In this document: in pieces, positions 9,866 to 23,057 of the stretch
Position numbering within the stretch: position 1 is the first letter of the stretch
How the letters are laid out: every line of letters starts with the position of its first letter
From: Galdieria sulphuraria
Lineage: Eukaryota > Rhodophyta > Bangiophyceae > Galdieriales > Galdieriaceae
Assembly: GCF_000341285.1 (NCBI RefSeq)
Contig: NW_005178455.1
Location: forward strand, 136,492 to 200,491
Reading direction: 5' to 3'
DNA: 64,000 nt
Translations under genes and position numbers: made by a program
Notes under the pieces: model-generated
Told to the model about the DNA's origin: nothing
Database searches by the model: none
The model's input: the letters and a program-made list of their open reading frames with translations, nothing else

Positions 9866-11035
9866 ATGTTTGTAGGAAACCATGAAAAGGACGAACGCAG
9901 TGAATTTTCTTCTAAAGACCTTTCGAGTTCTTCTGCAGACGACAATGCTGGAAATAACAAAAGGGGAGAAACTTCCACGCGAGAGGACGTTGCTAGGTTT
10001 GTAAGAAAACTGGTTTCGTTTGTGGATGACCCTTCTTGTGATGATATCGTTTCATGGAATGAGACTGGAACTGGCTTTGTCATATGGGACAGTAATGCAT
10101 TTTGTTTGTATGAAGAAACTTTTGTCGTGAAATTATCTATTAACACTATTTTTAGGAAGGTTCTTAGTTGCTACTTTCGTCACACAAATCTGTCTAGCTT
10201 TGTAAGGCAACTGAACCAGTATGGGTTTAGAAAGACGGCACACTCAAGGTATGTAAAACAATACGAGTGCGTTTGTGAATGAGCTGAGTTACTTGGGAAG
10301 ATGGGAATTCTGTCACGATAGCTTTCGACGAGGAAGACCTGAACTATTGGGAGAGATAAAACGTGTCTCAGTGAGCTCCAACGTTTCAGGAAAGTCTTCA
10401 AAGGCGTTATTGCACGCTCAAATTCCAACTTTTGTCGATTTCTCGCCATCCTTTGGTCTCCCCTTTACATATTCAGCTGCAGATTTGCAACAAGAGTTTA
10501 TGGATATGGACCGAGTAGAATCGACACTTGTCAACCTTCAAGAGGAAGCCAAGTTATTGATGACCAACTTAGAAGAGTCCAAGTTGCAATGCGATGAGCT
10601 GAAGCTATATCTGGAATATGGAAATTCTGCTACTCAACAGTCTGATGTTGCACAGGATAAGGTACCAGAGCCAAAAGCTGTTGGACAGTCAAGCAGTAAT
10701 AGTTTGAGTATGTGATTCCTTTGATTGTTTTTATTTTTTGTTCATTTTGTGTTTTCTGTATAGAGAATGATCCATCCTTTGTTCCCTCATTCAATAGGAT
10801 ACCTGCACAAGAGCAGCAGTTAAGGGACTCTCAAATGAGTGAAGCTTTATTGTCCCAACAAAGACTTGATGAGGGAATTCAGAGACAAGGTTCTTCAGTG
10901 GAAGGATTTTCTTCTCTGCCCCATCCTACCAGATTTACTAGTGAGCTGGTCTATCGTCGATGGATAAAGGCACAACTACAGCGTGAAGCAGAGTTAAGGA
11001 AGCTTCAACTGGATAGAGAATGGAGACCAAGCTAG
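9866..11035 (+). CDS. Heat shock transcription factor
   Basis: Four exons (9866-10107, 10156-10248, 10301-10707, 10764-11035) encode 337 aa. The HSF winged-helix DNA-binding domain is split by two introns of 48 and 52 nt. It reads FVRKLVSFVDDP near residue 47, then IVSWNETGTGFVIWD, the recognition helix NLSSFVRQLNQYGFRKT, and WEFCHDSFRRGRPELLGEIKR. A coiled-coil oligomerisation segment follows (VESTLVNLQEEAKLLMTNLE). HSFs trimerise and bind nGAAn repeats in heat-shock promoters. The junctions restore the canonical domain without gaps, which strongly supports them. The start at 9866 is the first ATG in frame. Confidence 0.92.
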
Positions 11036-11408
11036 TGTTTCAAGTTGTTGTTTCGTTGTATAGTTTTGCGTATACGTCGAGAATACGTTTGGTTTTCTTT
11101 TCATAGAGTTCATTGTTGGTGGATTGTCTATATTCTGAAAGACAAAGTTTCTATAGAGTGCTTTTATGTTGGTTCGAGAAACGATATGAAGCTCTGTTGT
11201 AGAAATCTACATACGAAGTTGTTTTCTTATTAATAAGAAATTTTCAAAAGTTGAAACTTACAAACTACACACGACTTGTGATTTTTCACAAACGATAAAT
11301 ATTTTCATTAAAGAACTCTTCCAGTTTATACGAGTATCTAAGCAACAAATCCTTCCTCTAATATTATTAACAAACAGAATATTCCGATGTGTCAATGATA
11401 CTAATGAT
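11036..11408. other. Convergent intergenic spacer
   Basis: AT-rich 373 bp between the converging HSF and bL33 genes. I see no supported coding sequence. Confidence 0.6.
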
Positions 11409-11594
11409 TTACTTCAACTTGGTTTCTGTAAATAATACGTGCTTTCCAACGATGGGATCAAACTTTAACAACTCCAACTTTCCAGGGGTGTTCCTAGTAT
11501 TCTTACTTTTGGTATAGAAATAACCTGTGCCTGCCCTGCTTAAAAGTTTTATCAGGACACGCTTACTTTTCTTGACTACTTTTTCTTTTCCCAT
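11409..11594 (-). CDS. Ribosomal protein bL33, organellar (probably mitochondrial)
   Basis: A 61-aa protein starting [19 protein letters not shown], with the bL33 pattern: basic start, [11 protein letters not shown], then [21 protein letters not shown]. The zinc-ribbon cysteines seen in many bacterial L33 forms are absent, as in mitochondrial L33. The ATG at 11594 is chosen because bL33 proteins start directly at this lysine-rich segment; an upstream in-frame extension to 11675 is unlike the family. It would sit at the large-subunit E-site region. The gene is divergent from the large protein gene starting at 11719. Confidence 0.88.
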   Translation of the reverse strand: MGKEKVVKKSKRVLIKLLSRAGTGYFYTKSKNTRNTPGKLELLKFDPIVGKHVLFTETKLK

Positions 11595-11718
11595 AACTAC
11601 AAGATTCAGTTCAATACCGAAGGCAGACAATATGAAGAACCTACCTACAACAATTGGTCGTTTCAACACGATCAATCAACGATCGTTGTTCATCAACATT
11701 CTTTTGTGACGTCCTTGA

Positions 11719-14700
11719 ATGGAACAAAGCTTATCCATTTGTGCTAGTCATGTGACGAGTAGAAGACTAGAAATAAGAGAACGTTTAGATGCTTTAAATA
11801 CCTTGTTTATTATATCACAATCCAATTCACGTGTACCAAGTAGCTGGCAAGACTTTGTATTTAGAGGTTGTTTGGATTGTCTCCAGCAGGTTTTGAAACA
11901 ACAACAGTCGTCTTTAGAAACAGAGAAAAATCATCTTTGGAAAATATTGGAACATTTGTGTCAAAGCAATCCTCCCTGTATACCAGAACTGGCTGTTTTA
12001 CCTGACTTGATTGAACCAGAATTCGGAAAGCACCTGAGTGAAGAACGTTTGGTAAGAATTCCTCTGTTTAACTTGGTCTAGCTAGCTGCTGATATTCAGT
12101 GAATGGGTAGAAGTCGATCGAAAATATTTTATGCAGTGTAATAATGGAAAGACTCGCTTTGGATACTTTGACTAGGCTTATAACTGTTCTGTCGCAAAAG
12201 ATGTTCTCTTCGGCTGACTGGCTGAGAGATTGTTGGAGGGATGTATTTTGTATTTGTCTGGCTAACCTTTTGAAAATCATTGTACGACATCTAAAAGGGA
12301 AGAATGCTACCAAGTCTTCTTTAGACAATCATTCAAAGACACTGTTACTTTCTCTTTTGGCCTGGAAGATTCCTTGTTGTAAGTTGGATTCGTGTCCTAG
12401 CTATAAGCTGCGAAGAGAAACAGTGAGACGTCTTGTATTTTATACTTTTTCTTTGCAAAGTTGTTATGTGGTTCGCGATAATTCATATCGCTATGATGCT
12501 CTAGAATGGATAGCCAAACAGTCCCAAATAGAAATGCTTTCCAACTCATTGAGGCGATTGGTGGATGACTGTTTGGATATGCCAAACAGTTGCTTTGTTC
12601 AAAATGTCGAAGAAGACCCTTCGAATCATAAGCGTCGACGCTTAACTATGGTTGAGAAAGACGATAGATCAGAGTTACTGATGCAGATGGGAACTCTTTT
12701 GGTAGATAGATATTTACAGGATACCGACAGCAACAATAGCGAAAATTGGATGCACGTTTTTGTAACATTTTTGAAGCTTGTGGAAAACAATTCCATCGTA
12801 TTGGATAGTATAGTGGAGACTGTCAGACAGAAAGAGTGGAAAGAAGCTTTGGCTGTCATGAGCAATTTTTTGGAATCGTATTTAAGCAGTCATTTTATAG
12901 CTTGGCAAGGAATGTTATCCTTGTCAAATATTTCTTTTTCTGTAATGATGCCAAAGACTGACAAAGTGATCACATCTATTCCTCAATTAGAAGAGAGTCA
13001 GTTGTGGAATCGAAACAATTGTGTCTTTTTGCAACTCATTTGTCTATTGTTAACCAAATATAGCGAAAGGAGACAATTGAATATCTTTCTTGACAAGCTA
13101 TGTACAAATATTGGTAATGAGAGACTTTATTTGACATTTGTCTCATCTTTTCAATCCAGTTTGATATCTTGTATGATGAAAACAACTCCAAAAGAATTCT
13201 CCGACACTTTTCATAGTATTTTACACCATTTTGTTCTTCTTTATGACGAAAGCCAATTGGCTGAAGAAAATGAAAGACGATGGAAAAGAGAAAGACTGGT
13301 TTTCTATTTTCAATTAATATTTCTTTTATTGAAAAGTCTTCTTCAAAAATTGTCGCATCAAGAGCCGTCAACGTTATACTGGGATTGTCTCAATAAGACC
13401 TTTGATAGATGGATATTCCCATATTTATTGAAAGATGAGAAACATAATTGGTTATCTGATGTCGAATGTTGTCTTCTTATTTCTCCTTGGATGACTTGTG
13501 AATGTTATTTATTTCTATTATATCCTTCCAGTCGTGTGAATTTCGACTATTTGGAACAGGTGCTTGTCAAATTAGAAGAATTGGCATCCAATCATTCCTT
13601 CGACCAATGCTCATTTAAAAGTCTTTCTACATGTGCCTATCGGCTGGAATTGTTGACCCACTTCTTATCGACTAGAAACAAATATCTTCAAGGAACTACT
13701 TCTAGAAGACGAAGGCTGTTCAAGACTAAACATTTGGAACGACTTGTCATCAAACGATGGATTATTCCTTGCACCAATGCTATTCGAGAGTATTTATGTG
13801 CAATGAAATGGAACGATTATTTAGTTTCCTTTCAAGTATTCGAACATTTATGGATGTCATTACAACATATTGCAAGTTATTTAGTATTGATTCCATCCAA
13901 GAAATACGAAAAGAAGTATTTTTCTATTTGGACCAAATTGTTCTTTCCTTTGCTTCTGGTTGCAAGTTCTCATTGTTATTTGTTTGAAGAAAATAGGATA
14001 CCTAAATGGATATTGGATAGTTGGTCCATTTTAGTGGATCGACTGCTAGACTGGAGTACGATGGAAGCTTTATGGGAGCGTAGGCACTGTAGAAAAAAGT
14101 TATTAAAATATTGGAAATGCATGATTGGACAACTTTGTTTTCGTGCTGGACTAGTGACCGTCGAAGAAAGTACTAGAAGAGATTTATGTTTGAGACCATT
14201 CACAGAGTCTCTATCGACTATCGATTCTTCAACTCTTTTGCATTATCTCTGGGATCATGGAATGGTTTCCATGGTTCTTCGTTTTCCATGGATGTTGTCA
14301 AAGTCGTTTCTTGAGTGGATTGCACAACATTACGTATCATCGTGTATATTGGAAAGGAATCCCACAATAGACACTGCCTGGAAAGTGAAGGTAGAAAAGT
14401 TTTTATGTGATGTCTATTTATGTTGCCATATTCAAAGGTATTCCCATTTTTTGAATCTTATCCTTATGGAACCAGACGTATTGTTTGCAGTTATACCTTT
14501 TGTATCATCTCAAGTACAAATTGTTTCAAAGGGTTGGTTGAGGTTTCTGAAATGGCTTTCAAAGTGGCATTCGAATCGTTGTAACAAACTTCCAAAATGG
14601 TTATCGGAGATGATGGAACGTCAATGCAATTCTTCCCATATTTCTTCTTATGCTAATGGCTTGTTTTATCTTGTCATCACTTTCTGGTACCACTTTTCTC

Positions 14701-15920
14701 AACCTTATGTACGAAAGTTACTAGGGGAGACCGTATTCCTATGGATACGACATCTTTGGGTAGCTACCGAAGACCGCAAATTAAGAATAGAAGCGCTTTG
14801 TCATGTATTAGAATACGGAAAGAGGAAAAAGCATTCGTTACTCGATGTATTGGGAGAGCGACTGGATCAGGGTTTTGAGATATTGCGACAAGATATCAGA
14901 AATGTTGCTACTCTTTCTCTCTACAATTCTAATCAAGCGCGCCGTTTTCTAAGCGATTATTTTCTTTGGAAAAAGGAAGCAATCCTTTCTCATGTTGATA
15001 ACGAATGGAACAGTCTAATTCAATGGCTCTTGGAACCTCTTGGTGACACAACTCTTGCAGAACAAGAAGACATATTGCAGCTGAAACAGCTGTGTTCAAT
15101 ATTCTTTTGGAGAAAAGTTTTGGAAAGTTTCTGGTTGCAGTTGGTTCGCAGTGCAGTATCTCATCCTACAGAGTGTCTCATTGCATGTCGTCTTGGCTAT
15201 TTGCTATTGTTGAGTGCGAATTCTGATCGGGAAAAAGAAAGAACAATCATTCTGGAGATATATCGACTTTTATTTACGACTTCGATAACAGAAGAGGAAA
15301 AGTCTTCCAATATAAGCCACTTCGTTGGAGCAAGTGCTATGGATTGCTTGGCTTTTATAGCTTCCAAAGCACATTATTCGAATTTTGTGGAAGAATACGA
15401 AGACGCTATGAGAAACTTGTTTCTCGTGCAGCGATGGTATCTTGAAAGGAGTCTGTTTCCGTTTCTTCCTGATGGTGGTTTCGTTCCATGGGAGCAAGTA
15501 TGTAAAATTTTCTCTAGATCCGTGAAGAGGCTAAGAAAATCAGATCGATATCCTATTTGTTTTGTTTGCAATCATTCACTTATGCTGATGGACCTTTTGC
15601 TCAAGGAAGCTGAACCGTTTCCCTATGTGGTTTGGATTCGCCGTTTATGGGAACCGTTGTTGGGGTGGTTGAGAAAAGGATTATCCAAAACCTGGTTAAC
15701 ATGGTTTCTCTTTCAAGTGATTGATTTGGTGGAACAACAAAAACCATCCCTCCTTCACCAACCCTTGTTTATAATAGAATTGTGCAAGTTGCTTCAGTGC
15801 AAACCGGAGGTAACCTTAGCAAATGGAAATGTCCTTACTCCCAAGGAAAGTGTTATGGAAAACGTTCGATTATTGTTACAACGGTATTCTGAACGATATC
15901 AATATAAAGGCAAAGCATAA
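11719..15920 (+). CDS. Large helical protein of unknown function
   Basis: Two exons (11719-12051, 12114-15920; 62-nt GTAAGA...AAG intron) give 1379 aa. I do not recognise the family. The whole length is Leu/Trp/Cys-rich amphipathic helices with few glycines, like a HEAT/ARM-type solenoid. There is no signal peptide, no membrane span and no enzymatic motif. A basic KRRRL stretch lies near residue 277 (bases 12628-12645). It sits 59 bp upstream of the Pol5/MYBBP1A homologue on the same strand. A nucleolar ribosome-biogenesis scaffold such as URB2 is one thing to test, but only length, helicity and neighbourhood suggest it. The second exon is one open frame of 3.8 kb, so it is certainly coding. 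Confidence 0.8.
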
Positions 15921-15979
15921 CGCGAAAAATTTCTCCAAAGAAATCAATCTTTGCAATAAGAAGAAATACATAAATTTCC

Positions 15980-18900
15980 ATGAAGAGTCGGCCAAACTGT
16001 GCTATTCGCGGAGATTCTAAAATGGTCGGCGTTGCCAGTGAAACAGTTTCGAAGCCACCAGTCAGTCAAAGAGTTCTGGACTGCTTCTGGTCGCTTGCTT
16101 CGGAAAACGAACAGGAAAGAGCTGAAGCATCTAAAGTACTATGTGAAGAGTTAGATAGTATAGACGACGAAGCTGATGGAGCAGTTTATGTTTACAACAG
16201 ACTGGTTACCGGTTTGTCTTCTTCAAGAGCAGGAGCAAGGCAAGGGTTTGCTTTAGCCTTGACTCTGTTGTTGAAATATCATGCGTCCAAGAAGCATATA
16301 TCTTCTAACTATGCTCTGGCACACAAGTTGGCCTCAAAATTGGAAAAACAGTTGGAGACCATGAAATTGGGAGACACTACTGAGGCTTTGAGAGAATCGA
16401 GGGAAACTATTCTAGGAACCCTTTTTGGTGTTGCAGCAATTGCAAAAACTGGATTGATTGGAGTGGAACGCGTCTTAGCAATATTGCAGCGCATCGTCTC
16501 TCAGAGGAAGTGGTCCATAGGATTGACGGAAGCTGTTTTAACGGTCGCTATTGAGTCATTGCAGCATATGGATCGTTCTTTATTTCGAAAAAAAGGTTCA
16601 AGTGTCCGTAAAGCAGTTGTTCAATGGATAAACCAACGGACACTACGGAATCCTGATGCTTTAACGCTGGCTTTGTTTTGTAGAGAGCAGCTCGAACTTA
16701 CTGATTTGGCCAGTGAATGCCAATTTTGGGGTGAAGAAGATCCTATAGCTTTAGTGTTTAAGGAAGAAAGTCCATATGTTACAAAGGCAGACATAAAGGA
16801 GGCTTTAGAGACAGTTTTTTATATTGGTTCGTATCTGCCAAGTTGCCATGTTCCTTATATTTGGTATGTTTGGTTGGATTCTCTTTCAAAAGCTTCGGAA
16901 AACTATTTTGCTGAATGGTGGGATTTGTTTGTTCGTCAACAACTGCTTGAACAAAAGTCGAGTATGGAACGTATTCTTTTGGGAATACGTTTTACAGTGG
17001 CATTATTGGAGAAAAATCCAACCAAGAAAGAAATTATATTGAAAGTAGTCGATGACCATTTCTTGTCTTCCTTGCTTCTTTGTTGCCGCTCGCCAAAGAA
17101 ACATGTTGCTCAAGAAGCTACTGCCTTGAGAGAAAACTTGGGGGTCTGCATTGAGAAGCTTTGGGATGACGAATTATGCAAATATTTGATAGAAACTTTG
17201 TCAAAGTTTGTATTTGAGTCATTCGGTTATATAGACCAACGTTTATTGTCATTGACTGCCTCCAAATTGTCTATGGAGTCGGTTTGTGAGCTCCTTGATT
17301 ATTGGAGAAAAATTTTTGCGATGAGTGAAAACGCAATGAAGATGTTTTCTATCATATTTGCTAATTTGTCTTGTGATGATGCGCAGGCATGTCTGTTTCA
17401 GTTCATGCAGGAAAGGGTATTTGACAAAGATGATGGCAAGAGTCAGAAATGGAAAGATACTATACTGAGTGCTATAAGTGATACATTGCGAAAACAAGGC
17501 AGTTTTTCTCTTTTCTTACGACTTGTAAAAACAACAGCAAGCCAATACAATGAGTTACGAATTCACAGAAAGCCTAAAGTCAATAGAATGTTCGAGTTTT
17601 GTAGACAACAATTAAACAGAATGGAATGTCGGAATGGAGAAACTCCTGTGTCTGGACATTTGTTGGTCTGTTCTCTGAGTATTTTAATTTTCCTCTTTTC
17701 AGAAGACGAAGAAATCGATAACTGGTTACAACATGATGCATGGCCTCTTTTAAAAAGATTCACTCAAGTTGTGGAGGAAGATGACCAGCTTTCTGAAGAA
17801 ACAAAGAGTTTATCTCTTGTCAAATTTTTGGTTACTTGTTTATCGTTTGAGAGTCATGGAATACGTCAAATAGTGACTTATATATTTAAAAAAGTTGTTC
17901 ACTTGGGTGATGAAAACATTTTTTGTTTGTTACTTTCTTATTTACCAGGACATTTACAGTGGAAAGAGTTGCGACAATTGAAAGATGCTGATAGCTCTTC
18001 TGAGATGGAGAACTCATCGATTGGCGATAGTTCCGATGCTGATGATGCTTCTTTTTCTTCTGAAATGTCAAATTCAAGTCATTCAGCATCATCGTTGGAT
18101 AACAATGAGAATGATGAAACACTCGATGAGTTTCCATCATTTGACCAAGTACCTTTAACAGACTTAGACGTAGATAGAAATCCAGATGAAGAAGACAAGG
18201 AAACCCTAGAAGCTTATGACACAAAGTTATCTGCCATATTGAAAGAAACAGATTCAAGATATATGAAGAATGCCTATCGAAGAAAGTCACACGAAGCCTT
18301 AAGAATATTGGATTTAGTTGAGTTGATTTTACACTCGCAGAGGGAAGCAAATCAAGCAAGAATTCAATTGCCATGCCGTTTATGGTTATCAGTAATGGAA
18401 ATGACTGGTAAGTTGGTTTTAAGATAACCGAGTTTTTCTAACTGAAGGTGCAAATGCTAGAAATTGACTGGGTTAATAGAGTAGATAGCATTTTGGAAAA
18501 AGTGTTCTTGAGGGAATCTGTGGTTCCAAATGTTTCCATACAACATTATTTGGATGAGATGGAATTCCTCGAAAAGATTCTTCATCACTTCTACAGTGAT
18601 AGAAAACTACTATCAGATGAAGCATTCCGTACTAGCGTGGTGATATTTGCCTATCTTCTGAAGGGGATGCATCGTCGCTGCAAGTTGGATTCGAGTTGTG
18701 AAAGAGACTCGAACATTATTTCTCTGGAGAACTATGAAGGATATCAACTTATTGACGAAATGATGAAAATTTTTTCATACGAGCCTTTTGGAATAACTTA
18801 TGGTGGTAAAGTGATGAAGGACAAGTTTTCCAGTGTAAAAGTTTTATTGCTGGAAGAGAATCTTTGGAAGCGGTTTCCTTTGGCCTGCTGCCTTAGTGTG

Positions 18901-19380
18901 AAGCATCTTTGCTGTATTTATAACAAGTTGCGTTCACGCGTTATGAAAAGGACATGCTTAAAAGTGTTACAAACAGCTGTGAAGTTAGCTTCCAATAAGA
19001 ATGCGGCAAATAACTCTTATAATCAGGAGCAGGATAAGATATCTTTGTTGGTAGACAAAAACAATGTTAGTTGGTTGGAAGCCCTGCTCTCGTTTCTTGT
19101 TGCAACAATATCTTCATTTCAGCTACGTCATTACCATGACCTGTTTGCCAAATGCATCAATATTATCCTTACATTATCAAGGAATGGATATGATTTGGGT
19201 GAGGAGATCCACGAGTTATTACAACGCAAGGTTTCGGAATACCCTTCTAAACAAATTCCCTCTAATGTATTTAGACTCTTACCAATGTTGCAAAGAGCTT
19301 CTTCGTCATTTCAGAAACAATCGGGAAAACGAGATGCTGAAGATAGGAAAGATCAGCGAAAGAAGTTGAAACGGATGTAA
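15980..19380 (+). CDS. Pol5/MYBBP1A (DNA polymerase phi) family protein
   Basis: Two exons (15980-18407, 18461-19380) give 1115 aa. The N-terminus has the Pol5 signature: FWSLASENEQERAEASKVL, then a YVYNRLVTGLSSSRAGARQG segment and GFALALTLLLKYH. An acidic, Ser-rich region follows near residues 670-740 (bases 17990-18200), and the protein ends in a strongly basic KKLKRM tail. The family is nucleolar and acts in rRNA transcription and processing; the polymerase activity implied by the name is not credited. The intron (18408-18460, 53 nt) carries a CTAAC branch-like box 16 nt before its 3' AG. A nearer AG is skipped because it gives a stop. An alternative start is the Met at 16022. Confidence 0.88.
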
Positions 19381-19525
19381 TGACAATCTCTAATAAAATG
19401 AGACATCAAAAAGCGGGATAATCTCCTTTTGGATAAGCTTCCAACTCCAAATAGACTTTGGGATTCTTGAGGAGCCATCATCTCGTCAAGATCCAATATC
19501 GTCGTTTTCACCACAAGCACTATTG

Positions 19526-20589
19526 ATGAACAATATTTTTGAAAGAAATCTTATTCATGGCAATAAAACAAAGGTTAGAACACCTTTTTCCGCGGTATAC
19601 TTGGCTGCTGGGTTGTCTTCTCGTTTTGGATATCGTATCAAGTGTTTGCAGGAAGTAGGAAGATTAGGAGAAACCCTTCTGGAATTATCAATTCGGCAAC
19701 TTACAAAATATGGACTAAGTGACATAATTATTGTGGTGAGCCGTTCAACTTATCCCAAGGTGCATCTTGTCGCTGGAGACGCATTTCAAGGAGTTCCAAT
19801 AACATATTGCTTCCAAGTAAGTGAAAAACAAGTTGAGAAACTTTATCTTACAGATATGACAGGAAACTCCCAACCATCGAAAGAAACCTTTAGGCACTGT
19901 TCATGCTTTGCTTTGTGCAAAGGATGTGATTGATAAAGCTTTTATCGTGGGTTTGATTGAATCGTGTTCAAGTTTGATTTTCAACTTTGAAAAGGTATTA
20001 AACGGCGACACTTTGTATGGCGAACACGCCATCTGCAACATGGTACAACACATTCAGTCGAATGAAATTCCTTGTATGCCTGGTTACAGACTAGAAGATG
20101 TTCTTCCCCGTGAGGGCAAGGTTAGTGATTGTTTACTTTGTTCTGTTTGAAAATGTGAAGTTTACCATTTCTAGGTGAATAGAGCCATTGTGAATACAGA
20201 GCATAATTGGTTAGTCAATATTGTGGAGCACTACGATATTTCTATGGAAGATATTCAAAATGGACTTTATACTGGAAATGAGTTGACTTCGATGAATATA
20301 TTTGCTTTTCGACCCGACGTTTTTAGTTATATGGAAAACAAGGTTAGTTGTTCATGGTTTTGAGATAGAAATGGAAGGTCAATGATTGTGTTGTTAGCTG
20401 AGAGTTTGGTTGGAACAGAATCGTCATGAACCAAGCAAGGAATATATATTGTCCACTATGTTGAATGATTTGTATCCAGAAACTGGCAAGCGCACACGTG
20501 TATTTGAAACAGGAAATGTTCCGTTAGAACTGACCAATCCCGAAGACTTTGGATATGTGAAGAATAATCTGGATTTAGTTGGATTTTAG
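19526..20589 (+). CDS. MobA/GlmU-like nucleotidyltransferase
   Basis: Five exons (19526-19816, 19863-19946, 19995-20120, 20175-20342, 20398-20589) encode 286 aa. Introns are 46, 48, 54 and 55 nt. The N-terminal fold is that of NTP-sugar transferases: AVYLAAGLSSRFG is the nucleotide-binding loop, followed by GETLLELSIRQL. The metal-site region NGDTLYGEHAI reads correctly only after a 48-nt intron is removed. That intron keeps frame and contains no stop, so retention would add 16 residues inside the active site. The acceptor sugar or phosphate is unknown. The product probably activates a sugar-phosphate or a similar compound. Confidence 0.8.
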
Positions 20590-20722
20590 TCAATCTTGAA
20601 TGAAAAACTATTTTGATATGAAACATGCTTAAATGTAAATACATGAAAAGCAAGAATATGTGAGTTGAACTATTTATGATGATCCATGTACAGTCCGATT
20701 CCATTATTTCTCCAAAACAAAC

Positions 20723-21217
20723 TCAAGGTATTGTTTTGTTTCTTCCCTGCTTTTTGATGCGTTCCTTTTCAAGTCTTTCACATTTCCAACCTCTACAGTT
20801 GGCAAATTCAACCTCTCGTTCTCCTTTCAAGTCGAGTCCTAACCACAATTACAACATACAGAAAAATGTCAATCTATACATGTCGATGACGAAACAACAC
20901 AACTTACCTTTATAGTGATAGTAACCGAATACCTTGGAAGGATTCCCATCATGGTCCCTTTGGATTCTCGTAATAGTCCAATAAGAATCAAAATCTCCTT
21001 TACGTCGCCACCTGTCTAAATAGAATCTTTCACCTATCCCGTGATTTTCTGCTTTTCTGGCAACTTGAAAGAAAGTCTGAAAATCGGATTCTTCCAAGGC
21101 CAGTTTCAAAACGGAGGGTTCTTCATCAGAGGTTTCTTTGACTTGACAATAACTTCTAATTCCACGTAGCCGACGAAGTGTTTGAACGTTGAAACTCTTC
21201 GAGAACAAGTGATCCAT
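20723..21217 (-). CDS. Probable mitochondrial ribosomal protein mS34
   Basis: Two exons (21217-20908 and 20838-20723, 69-nt intron) give 141 aa. The core reads GERFYLDRWRRKGDFDSYWT followed by ITRIQRD and KVFGYYHYKG. This resembles the W-x-x-YW-x-ITRV and GKAWG-x-x-x-(W/Y)KG pattern I recall from mS34, a mitochondrial small-subunit protein. The protein is basic and ends in a Lys/Arg-rich tail. The N-terminus is a possible mitochondrial presequence. The junction is well supported because exon 2 continues in phase to a stop. Its ATG is only 3 bp from a possible eIF3l ATG on the other strand. Identity is a pattern-level call. Confidence 0.55.
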
Positions 21218-21220
21218 CCA

Positions 21221-23009
21221 ATGAATTTACGATTAGAACTTCATTTTCCCCTTTGTAGGTCGTATTCGTCGTCGTTTATGAACGGTTTAGTGGAGGATAG
21301 TCGAAGTTCCTCCTGGAAGAAGAATAGTCGAACAGATTCGAATATGCTGAATTCATCGGATTTATCAGATAGAGATGCTGATGTTCATTTCGTCGTTCCA
21401 GAAAGTGTGCAACAGTTTCTTTCCTATTTTAGACAGAAATTCCGAGAAGGAAACGTATCAGAAGTACACACACTGTATGAGACAAGTTTCAATCGCTATT
21501 CTGAACGTTATTTCAAAACAACTTCTTGGCCTAACCCTGAAATAGCAGCCAAGTATGTAGATAACGGTAAGTCCACTCCACTTGAGAGTCAACTTTTGTT
21601 TCCTAATCAGTTATTGCTCGAATAGATGAAGTATTTTTGTTGTTTTACAAAGAACTGTATTACCGACATATCTATTCTCGTTTGCAACCCACTTTGGCAC
21701 AACGAGTGGAGGCTTGGGACAACTACTGTGACTTGTTCAACTTTATCCTCAGTAGGTTTCCTTATGCATCTATCTTTGTACGAATTGTTCTTATCGATTG
21801 GTAGATGATGGAATTGTCGACTTTGATCTTCCACCTTCTTGGTTATGGGATATAACGGATGAGTTTATCTATCAGTTTGAAACATGGTGCCACTATAGAA
21901 ATCGTCTAAAGAATAAGACAGAGGAAGAGCTTGCGTACCTTAAAGACAACGAACATATATGGAATGTTAACTTTTTATTGCAATATCTTCATGCGATGGT
22001 GAACAAATCTAATATCTGTCCCTGGTTATTGAATGGGAATGAACCAGTTGGTTCTTCAGACCCTGATGATGATGATTTTGACTATTCTACTATTCCCGTC
22101 TATCGTTTTTTGGGTTATTTTAGCATCATTGGACTTTTAAGAGTTCATTGTTTACTTGGTGACTACAAGTTGGCGTTGATGGTTCTTCAACCATTGGACT
22201 TTGATGACAACACTGCGTTGTTTACTCGGGTGACGGCTTGTTATATTTCACTGTATTATTATATGACATTTGCTTTTCTTATGCTGCGAAGATATGAAGA
22301 CGCAGTTCGAGTATTGGGCTCAACGTTACTTCATATTGGAAGGATAAAACAACATCATACACGTTCCTATCAATATGAGCAAATTCATAAGCGAACCGAT
22401 CAGATGTTGGCACTTTTGGCCATCAGTTTGGTATTCTCTTCTCAGAATGTTGACGAATCGGTGAACAGCATGTTGCGAGAAAAGTTTGGAGATAAGATGA
22501 CTCGCATGCGTCAAGGTGAAGAATCCGTTTTTGAAGAGTTGTTTATCTATGCTTGTCCCAAGTTTGTTTCTCCTTGTTCACCTGATTATGATCGTCCCAT
22601 GGATCGACATATGGAGGCATCCTATTTACAGACCAAGACATTTATGAGAGAAGTTCGTCAAAGATTGGCGGTACCGGAAGTGAAAAGTTTTCTTAGTTTG
22701 TATACCAGTATCGAATTGTGCAAGTTGGCACAGTTCATGGAAACTACGGAGGAAATATTTAGAAGCTTTTTGCTTTGTTTCAAACATAAGACGTTTGTGT
22801 TTTGTGGGTCTCCTGGACAGGCACCTGCAGAAGGAAGCTTTGTATGCTGTGCGCCTGTTAGTTTCTTTGTGGATAATGACGTGGTTCGAGTAATGGATAC
22901 CAAGACAGAGAGCAAGTTTGGGGAATATTTTTTACAGCATATTGGCAAGTTGCAAGAGTTTATACAAATATTGGAACAAAAAAAGAAGTCGTCGACTTCA
23001 ACGGAATAA
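21221..23009 (+). CDS. eif3l: Translation initiation factor eIF3 subunit L
   Basis: Three exons (21221-21566, 21626-21751, 21805-23009) encode up to 558 aa; from the second Met at 21278 it is 539 aa. Strong family blocks are [50 protein letters not shown] and [21 protein letters not shown] long PCI-type C-terminal region follows. Both introns (59 and 53 nt) fall inside conserved blocks and splice them in phase. eIF3l is a non-core subunit of the eIF3 complex on the 40S ribosome. The 19-residue extension from 21221 looks unlike a cytosolic start, so 21278 may be the real start. Confidence 0.95.
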
Positions 23010-23057
23010 AACATCTCCGTTTTCATCGATTCATCATAGAAAGAATAATCATAGAAA

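Noticed and set aside
9676-10146. 156-codon minus-strand frame overlapping HSF and the methyltransferase 5' ends
   Set aside because: Antisense shadow of the HSF DNA-binding domain exon.
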